NCBI GenBank assembly: GCA_037013685.1
Contig: CM072896.1
Coordinates: 9,179,444 to 9,243,443 of the forward strand
DNA length: 64,000 nucleotides
Reading direction: 5' to 3'
Source: Acridotheres tristis
Taxonomy: Eukaryota > Chordata > Aves > Passeriformes > Sturnidae
Shown here: one piece after another, positions 54,971 through 64,000 of the stretch
Layout of the letters: every line of letters begins with the position of its first letter
Position numbering within the stretch: the stretch's first letter is position 1
Made by a program: the position numbers and the translations under genes
Notes under the pieces: generated by a model
Databases searched by the model: none
Told to the model about the DNA's origin: nothing
What the model saw: the letters and a program-made list of their open reading frames with translations, nothing else

Positions 54971-57900
54971 GCACATAAATATGTATATTCACTCATGTAT
55001 GTATGTATAGGACGTTTCTCTATCTCTGTATATGTACGTGTGTTTGTTCATAGTCTTTCACTAGAAATGTGTGGCTATTCATATACATTATGTGTATGTC
55101 AATTAAAAAAAAAGTATGAATGCCAGCACCCACTTTTGATAACATAATTTTATTCTCATTTTGTCTTGTTAAAACAATGAAAATAAAAATGTCATGTATT
55201 TTAAATGATAACTTTAAAAGATTATTCTTTTTACTAATTTTTAAGGTTTCCAATTTTTCAGATCCGAAATGGTAAATATATTGGTGTTTCCCCTGACCGT
55301 TTTCTGTAGGTAAAAAAATATTTGGAAACAGCTCAGTTTGTGTAGTTTTGGCTGTCTGTATCTTATGCAGATCAAGTGCTCCAAGGTTTAGAAATGCCCT
55401 AAACCAGCTGGACTCCTGTGCTGCAGATCCCAGCTCTATTCATATGAGGCACTTGCTGTCAATCTAGGGGTGACTCACATCCATAATATCTTACATGAAT
55501 ACCGGATATAGAAGGGCCTTAGGCTGGAAAGAAAGTTCTTCCAGTGCAGGTGAGCATTAGGAATGGATAAAAATACCCAACTTTATAAGTGGATTTTATG
55601 GGAGCATTGCAGACTATTTGTCAAACCTTTTACCCTTTGCAGTTCACAGTAACACATAATTGCCAATTGATTAAGCATTTATTAAAACAGCTAACAGTCA
55701 TTTATTAGCCCATTGTAAAATGAATCACCACACAGCTTTCTGGCCTTGAGGCAGCAAAGCACTGGCTTGTCTTAAATAGCAAAATATTTCTGTTAGTCAG
55801 AAGTATGACAGATACACTTTTTCCAGTTGAGCATGTCTTTAGGTTATCCATTGAATTGAAGTTTAAATGATAATCATCTGTGTTTCTCTATGAGACCTGG
55901 GAGTGTTACATTTTCTTCCTTCACAGTTAATTTTATCATTGTACTAGCTTGTCCAGCTGCACCAGTCTCAGTGTGCAGCAAGTTACTGCAGCAGCGTGGC
56001 AGCAGCTACTCAGAAAAACCTCAGAAAACAGGTCTTAATGCAGGAAATACTGAGAACCTTGTAGGGTGATGGATACACTGTAAGGAAGACCCTCCACCCC
56101 GACTAAAATTACATAATAGAAAATCCTTTTCATTTTTAATTTAAAGTTACAGGATTAAATTCTGACCTCACACACATCAACTCCCATTTTACTCCTAAGC
56201 TGCAGCTAGAATATCCAAGGAATGCTTTTCCTCAACAAAACATAGACTGGAGAAAGGACATACTCCACTAATTGAGATAGGAGTTTATGGACCAATGGCC
56301 TGATCTTAAGCCTTTTACAAGTCAGTGGCAGTTAGTGGACTCTTGGATTCGCTTGGCCCTTCTCTTTTTTTGCAGTCTGGAAAAGAACATTTGCTGTCTG
56401 GTGTTTCTGATCACAGTTATATCATTCGCAATACAAAAGAAGAAAAATGAGAAAAGACAATAGCAATATGCATTTTTAAAATTAACATTGGTCAGATCAT
56501 GGTTCCTGGCACCAAATTTTAAAACACAATCAGAGAAAAGCAGCAGTTTTTTACTGTTTGAGTTTGTTTGCTTATATTACAGGTGATACGTTATACAGGT
56601 GATAGAGGTTAACAAGAAGCTCAATGTTTTCTTTGTCTTGCATTGTCATTAACCATTCCTTTTAAGTTGGACATTTAAATTTCCTTCCTGCTCTGGAGAT
56701 GTGAATTTGAGCACAGCCCATGCTGCTGGCATAGGCTAAGCTGAGTTTGCCAGGTCACTGAATGGCTGAGGAGGCTGCTGCTCCTGGTGGAGTGTGTTAG
56801 TGCTGCTTCACACACTCTGTCAGCAGCACCATCCCTTGAGATTCCTTTTAAACAGAAAAGAGAAGCAAGGTACGGGGAATCTCTGAACTCAATGAATCCC
56901 ATTTTCTAAAGCACACGGATGCCAGGCTGAGTCACTTGCTGTATCTCAGCCATTCTGTGTGCCAGGAAATCATGTCTATATTAGATTTGGGTACTGTATA
57001 GTTTAGCCATTCCTGATACAAATCAAATTGCATGATGTTGCTGTGAGGTAACATCGGACGTGCTATCTCATACTGAGGCAGGCTCTTACATCTTTGTATT
57101 CTTCAGAAACTCTCAGGATGGGTTATAACTTCAGCAACTGCTGTTTAACTGCACTTCAAATTTGAGTTAGAAATAAATTATTATTGGAGATATCTGTCTT
57201 TTAATAATGTTCTTGCACATTTTTAAGAGGATGCTCTGACCACCTACAAGAGTATGATCATCTCTGAACATTCGGTGCTGGTTTTTAGTCATGCTTTCCT
57301 GAACATTTTTCCCTCTGTAAAATCATACAGTATTTGAGAAATGGCATTTACTCTAAGAGTATGATCTTTGACTCAGTTTCACTATCAAAAATGGAGAAAT
57401 GCAAGAATATATTTCAAAATTTCTCAAAAGTAAAGCAACTTTAAAGCAAAGCAGATTCCAGTGCTGAGGCATTTTTTCTACTCATACATTATTTTGCTAA
57501 TTTTATATTTATTTAATTTTAAAATTCTTTTTTGGCCGTTTTCTTGAAAGTGCTAGAGAAACAGACTTAGGAGCTTTGCTGGTAAGGTGGTGTGGTGAAG
57601 TTCTTCATTTGTTGCAGCAATAAAAGTTAGTTAAATCTTGAGTTCAAGTACTGAATTCAATAGAAATAGTGCTGAAGGTCACGTGCTTTTTTATAGTTTG
57701 GAAACCACGAGGTCCAATAAAATGGGGAAACAAATGGCATTTGTGGTGTCCCCACGTGTCACATTTTTGTAACTTTAGGACAGGTTTCAATGTCCATTTT
57801 CTTGCAGTTCTTAGGTGTTCCAAAGTTATGGTCTGGTTTCCATTAATTTTCATTCTTCCATTCTCAATTTTTGGGCCCTTATTGGTCCAAGCAGTATCCA

Positions 57901-60900
57901 GAGCATGCACCCTGCTGCCTTCAGCTCCCTTGTACACAAGAGCTTTTGCAGACTACAGGGACTCCGTGGATCCAGAGGAGGAAAGGACCTTGCCCACAGC
58001 AGCTCTCACTGCTCCACGCCACCTGTCAGTGCAGAGCAGGGGGGCTGGTCATCTCCCTGTGAGATTTAAAATCTGGCTGTTTTTCAGAGCTGCCACAACT
58101 CAGAGGAACTCCAACTGCAGGTGGGTTGTACTTTGGGCACAGCTGCCCAGACATGGGTAGGGTCAGCTGCAGTGGCCATGGGGTCACAGCTCAAACCACC
58201 CTGCTTTGTGAATTCTGGTTCATGAGCACTTGTGGCACAGAGCAGCACCTTCCAGCAAGGAGAAATGCTGGAGAGAATGGATTAGTAACCCCCAAAGAAA
58301 TCTAGGACATGAGAGTATTACCCTGCAGCTGCTGCACTGCAAAATGCAGTACACAGGAGATGTCTGTGTAAAAGTGTCTGTCCTTTGTCCCTCCTGTGAT
58401 TGACCTAATACAATGTTGTATTTTCCTTGCTATTTTACAGTGAATGGCAGAAAGTATAATGGTGGGTTGCTTGAGTTCTGCATTTATTCCTTAGCAAAGG
58501 CATAGATGAAGTTTTGATTTTTAATGGGTGATCTCAATAGGAATGCGCTTTGTGATGATCCACTGAGATGCATGATATTCCACAGCATCCCCAATATCAG
58601 TTAATTTACAGGCTCTTCTTTTGAAAGTATTTACAAAGTGTGATCAAGCAGTACATTTTGGGCAGTTGTTTGGTGTTTAAAAAAAAAAGCTTAGATGAAA
58701 AGAATATGTTTCCAAATAAGATAATAATGCAGGTTCAGAAAGATCTATAGCAAGACTGAATGCCAGTATGAAAATGGAAAGCAGAACAATGAATTTGTCA
58801 CCTAAAATTTGCTTTAGTAGTAGCCTCAGCATTAATCTGAGGGCCACTGGAAAACTTGAGGCATAGGAGTATGTGCAGGGCTGATTCTGAATAAAGTAAC
58901 TGTGACATTTAGTAATTGAAAGCAATGAATCATGAAACGGGAGGTCTGGAACCAGAGGTGCTGAAGGTTTACTAATCATCTGCTAATTTAATTTTAGGAT
59001 AAGTATTAATTGCTCATAATCTTGAATCTTTGGGAATTCCCGGAGTTCCAAATAATCCTGACAGTCATTTTGAAGTGGTGGATTAGTCAGGCCATAGAGC
59101 ACAACACAGTGTAGTCAAGTCTTTTAGTGACTTCTAAGTTTGAAAAAAAGTGTCCAAGAGTTTTTTTACAGTACTGCATCATGTAATTACATTGAGTGAT
59201 AGTGTCGTTTGTCTAGGACTCTAGTTTTTTACAGTTTTTACAGGGACTCTTGTTTTCATTTTTTTTCTGTAGTAATATAATTTGAAATAAAACATATTTC
59301 CAGTTTAGAAATTTAGAATAATGTAAATCAAAACCTTAAACACAACAATTCAAATGTTATAAGAGCCCTAAAATGTGTTGCATGTGCTGTTTCATAGGTT
59401 GAAATAGTAGGTGTCAGTGATGCTTTTAATGTTAAATATGTGCAGGGTAAGACTGCAAAATGTTCACTTCTACACATTTTGTTGAAATAAAAACTAGTGT
59501 GATGGGGAAATTCTTTCCCATGTTCTTAGAGGGAAAATAGAGATTGATCTTGTGTCCCTTGAAAAGAAGAATTTGTGAAAGGTCAGAAAGGGCAGATTGT
59601 GTAGTGCTTAAGACCTTGTGTGTGCACTTGTGCTCGTGATGCAACTACATAAATGCACAGGATCATTCTAATGTGGCTGCTGGCATCAGAGAAAGGCTTC
59701 TAGAAAACTCTTGAGGCACTCCTAAGGAGGAATTTGCAGTTCTGCTGTCCACTTTTCCCAGGGAGCCTTCCCAGGCACTCCAAACTGCATGGAGAGTGTC
59801 TGCTTTCACAGCTCACCTTGCACATCCTGCGTGTTCCTGAACAGACTGTTACTTTTAATCGCCTTTGTATTAATAATCAACTGTTGTTTTGAATTTGACA
59901 GTAACAGGAGAATGGGTTAGCAGTACCAAGCTGTACAAACAAGTAACTATCCTGGGCCAAATTATGCTGTCCTCAATGGCAATATTCCTCCAGTATACCT
60001 GTCAGAGAGAGGAGAATGACTGCAAATTTAGCCTGTAGTTCCATCCTGATTTACTGACTTTTGCAGCCATTGGAAGTAACATTCAACAGCAGTGCAAGGC
60101 TTATAGCTCGTGGTTAGCAAAAGAAATCTTATCCAACATAATTTTCCAAGTGGTCTTCTGCAGTATTTTTAAACCATTTTTATTGAGGTTATTTTTACTG
60201 TTTGTTTAAGCAAACTGTAGTCAAATTCTTGGACCCGTGAGGTCAGATGGTAAATTCCTGTTGGCTTCGAATGGTTGACGATCTCTCTGCTCAGATTTTC
60301 TGAAACCTGATTCTGGCTGAACTCCTTCCTTGGACAACTCCCCTTTTGTGAACATGTGCTAAGAGGACCTGCATGTCAAGACAAGTATCAGATAGCGAAG
60401 TCACTGTTGCTGCTTAACATATCCCTCCAGCGCTTGCCCCCGGGGCACAGGACTGCCTTCTAGGATTGGGATTTCACACCTCCCCAGTGGAAATGCCTTA
60501 CTTGGCCGGGGGGCTGGGAGCCATCTGCACCAGAGAAAGTGCCATCAAGAATTTCAGTGGGAAACAGAGGTTGGAAACTCCTGTCTGAGAACAGGCATGA
60601 GGGAGGGAGTGCCTTTTCCTCCCAGAGGATGGTAAGTGGCTTTCAGAAAGCCTTTCTTCTTCACTTACTGCAGCCTGCCAAAACAAACCAGCATGCTTGG
60701 CTCTGCCGAATGTGTAGCACTGCACACAGATTGCACCCCCCTTTGCTTACAGATGCAGGAGACATTTCTAATAATCTCCTCCTTCTGCCTTTTTTAATTT
60801 CATTGTATTTTGTGTTAGTTTAAGATCATTTTGTTATAGCCTCACTTCAGCTGTTGGGCTTTTATTTTATCTGTGTTATGCACTTCTGACAAAGAAAAGG

Positions 60901-63900
60901 ATATTTTTATAGGGCAGCCATGATGTATGGTGTCATTTTCCCCATTCTTAAAGACTCATCCCCTCTTCTCATCCAGCAGAAGAGGGAGATGCTCACAAGG
61001 GCCAGAAGCAAACAGCAACTTCCTCAGCCCTATAACCTGTAGAATTTTAGCACAATAAGTAGGAACCTACCCTACTAGGAAAAAATTATGGAAACACAAC
61101 TTTGGGGCTGTCCTATTGCCCAGAGCTTCTGATTTAATGTCAAACAAACCAACAGCATTAAAACAAGGCAAGCAAAGAATTTAACAGCCAAGATGTCATG
61201 AGGAGAAACAGCTGAAGGGGATATGGTGTTGTCTAAAACCCTCACGTAAACTATAGTGGAAGATATTTTTTAGGTCATTAAAAGTTCATACACCACAAAA
61301 GAACACTCCGCTTGCAGATGTGTCCAGAGCATGAAATATCATGCAGTCATTTCAAATATTAGAAAGGGTTCCTCAAAAATGAATGAGAATTGTCAACATT
61401 TTCAAACTTAGTGACTACTAATTGAGCTGTGTACAATAGTTCAGGTATTTCTTCTCCCACGTACCATTTTCAGCAGCACATATTTTCACGGGCAATCATG
61501 CAAAAAATTATAGTGCACCTTCAATGACAGGATTCTTGAAACACCTCTTAGCACTGGGAATTAGCATGGCTTTGTCCTTATATCACACTTCACCCCAGTG
61601 GCCTGACATTGGAGGAGCTCCTGGCACTTGCTCTCCTCTTGTCTCCTGACTGCCCAGTGTTCAGGGTTATGGTTACCTAGGACTTGGCTTGAGACAAGGG
61701 GATATATGAGGGACTTCTGTAGCACAAAATGGCTTTTTACTAAGAAGAGAGCATTGTCCATTTTTGTAGCTATTTATGTAACACATGAATAAGTAACATT
61801 TTTCACAGCTAACGAAGAGTCCCGGGCCTGGTGTTGAGGATGTTTCACTCTATTTTTAGTTCTGCTCATGGATTTTTCTATTCATAGCCATCACGTTTTT
61901 CATTTGGAATGTCTATGCTACATGGGATCATTTGGTTTGTATGTAACTTACAGGTATCATGACGTCTTTTTTAGGTGTCATTCATGTGTTCAGCTTTGCC
62001 CAGCCCTGCTTGGGCCCTGATGCATTTTGCTTGGTGTTCCTTATAGCAATAGTCCAGTTCCTGAAAGGCCCAAAATTTGACCTCACAGTGTGATATTCAT
62101 CCACAAAAATACAAGATGTTTTCTACCCCTGATGAGCACAGCTAGCCCGTGTGTAAAGTTGTGTTCATCAGTAGCTGCTTAATTGTATCATTGGATAATA
62201 TTTTATTCTTTTTCTATCTGTAACTATGACTCCCAAACCAAACTATTTTGCTTGGTTAAGAACAAGGAAAGAACCACGTTCATTTACACTTCCCTTTTTG
62301 CTTCAAACACCCATGTTTTGAGCACTTTAGTGGGTGTGCTGGTGCAGTGTCACGGCACAGCGAGGCCAGCAGTGTCCAGCAGTCAGTGGTGGGTGCCCAG
62401 GGCTGGGCAGAGACAGGGCCAGGGCAACAGAAAACAGAAATAGTTTGCTGTGACACCAGGGGTTTCCTGGCAGGGTGAGTCACTGTCTGTTCCCCAAAGC
62501 CTGTTCTGAATTTTCCCTGGGATTATGTGCTTTTCCCAGTAAATTCTGATGTGGCAGAGAGCTATGGCATGTACTGACCTCTGGCTTCAAGTCCTGGCCT
62601 CTAAGAGCGATTGAACTGGACATGTTCTGCCCATCAAACCTCTGCTGCAAGACTGTTCTGTGGTCTAGCTCAGGGCAATCTAATTTAAGCAATACATGTA
62701 TTTGGAAACCATTGGGACTGCTAATTATCTTTCTGGAATAATATGAAATTTCAAACCGATGAGATATGAGGTCAGGCCCACTGCTAATGTAGGCACACAC
62801 AAAAATGTTCCATTTTCACTTTGCAGAGAAGAGAACTACTTTGTCTAGCTTGTTTCTTTGACCTTCATAAAGCATTGAAACACCCACCAGAAGGGATCTA
62901 TTTTTTAATTTGAAAGATTTTAATTTTGCATTGTTTTGAGGATATGTAAAGTTGTTTTATCTTAGTTGAAGATGGGTTTATAATATTACTTCTTGTTCTA
63001 TGGCACTACCAACACAGAACCCAAGAGTACATAAAAGATCTAGTTAATTTTTATTTCCAATGTTTTGGGAATAAAAAAATACCAGAAAACTGAGAGAAAA
63101 TAGTAAAAGTAAGGTGGCAACATAGACTGGTTTCTTCTAAAGATTGCAAAGTTGGTGATAAAAACTGTATGGAAAAGCTGTTTTGTATAGTGGAAGAAGT
63201 TTCTTACTTTTTGTTGCCGATGTTCAAGTTTGGCACAAGCATTTGCTTTGAGGAAGACTTTTGAAGGAAAAGTAGAGACTGATGACTAATCAAAGGGTGA
63301 GTGTGTTTACCATGAACTTGTCAGACATCCTAGTTTACTCTTGCACTCAGTCACATTCAGGAGAGAGAATTTATCCAACCACCCTACATTCCTGTCTGCT
63401 TCCTACACATCTGGGTATCACACAGATTTTACTGCCTGCTCAGGAGCAAGGAATTGAGCCTACCTCCAACACCTTCTCGGTGAATGTCCAAACTTATGGG
63501 TCTTTGCCTGGTGTTTTTCTTCGCTCTCTTGCTCTGATTTAAAATATTTTTTTTAAGTGTCTTATACCTTGAATAATCTAATGAGTAAAAATTCCATCAA
63601 AATAAAAATTTATGTGCAATCAGCAAATTTTATGATCCAACGGATGGTACACATTCTGGAGTCTCCAGAAGGTCCCCTCTTACAATCCTAACTTTAGTTT
63701 CTGGCTATTTCTTCCCTCTTCAGTAAGAACAGGCTTGGGGCCAAGATTCTTTGGTCAGAACCAAGTTTTCCTCTCCTGTGCTCTGTCTTGCTGGCTGTTA
63801 CCTCCAGTACCGATGCATTTTGTGCCTGTCTATGTACATCCACATCTGCAGCCAAGCTCTTACATGCTGCAGTATGTGCACCATTCCTCAAGCACGATGG

Positions 63901-64000
63901 GATCTTTCCCAGGAGAGCTGTATAGCTGTAAAATGTTTTGAATGCTCTACTTTTTTCCATAAATTAGGTTGTAACATCATTCTTTTTTGTGCTTCTCACA

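Larger units (their letters stand above)
44206..64000. other. region downstream of NYAP2; no gene supported
   Basis: About 19.8 kb in which I recognise no protein-coding exon and no structural RNA gene. It holds a CR1 element of about 1.1 kb, an inverted repeat at 44710-44735, a GC-rich islet with a purine-rich tail (49420-49732), A runs at 49858-49869 and 52760-52771, TGTA-rich sequence near 54900-55050, and AT-rich single-copy-looking DNA. The longest open frame is 57669-58160 on the + strand. It has no recognisable domain and overlaps an open frame on the opposite strand (57644-57937). If a longer NYAP2 isoform exists, this stretch is intron; otherwise it is intergenic. Confidence 0.6.

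Noticed and set aside
60539..60640. Donor-like GGATGGTAAGT after a GC-rich stretch, possibly an exon
   Set aside because: Only one isolated splice consensus, with no domain in the open frame. It cannot be separated from chance without transcript data.

Overview
This is eukaryotic, vertebrate nuclear DNA, most likely from a bird. The sequence is AT-leaning, with large introns, GT-AG splice sites and no bacterial-style gene packing. It carries several decayed CR1-type LINE fragments of the kind that dominate avian (and other sauropsid) genomes. I cannot name the species.

The only protein-coding gene I can support is NYAP2, the neuronal tyrosine-phosphorylated phosphoinositide-3-kinase adaptor 2, on the + strand. 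Three exons are visible: 17092-18189 (about 366 codons, the body of the protein with two YxxM PI3K-binding motifs), 35271-35480 (70 codons) and 43280-43410 (serine/proline-rich C-terminus with an in-frame TGA). The splice phases fit at both junctions: each leaves one base on the left, completed by two bases on the right, giving AAA (Lys) and GAG (Glu). About 478 residues are encoded here. The N-terminal part (roughly 175 residues by comparison with the mammalian protein as I remember it) must lie upstream of base 1.

Layout: 1-17091 is intron upstream of the first visible exon, with no exon found. 17092-43410 holds the three exons and two introns of about 17.1 and 7.8 kb. 43411 to about 44205 is a probable 3' UTR ending after an AATAAA at 44182. 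From there to 64000 I see no gene; the stretch holds a roughly 1.1 kb, internally deleted CR1 copy (about 46190-47340), simple repeats, and AT-rich DNA that could contain conserved enhancers. If the longer splice form using the GT at 43384 exists, this region would be intron.

Non-coding structure worth recording includes a near-perfect hairpin at 13158-13206, a 25-bp palindrome inside the putative 3' UTR (43704-43728), another inverted repeat at 44710-44735, GT- and CT-rich low-complexity tracts, and some GC-rich islets that are open in several frames but show no protein-family signature. I found no CRISPR array, operon, tRNA, rRNA or defence system, and no clear new biological system.
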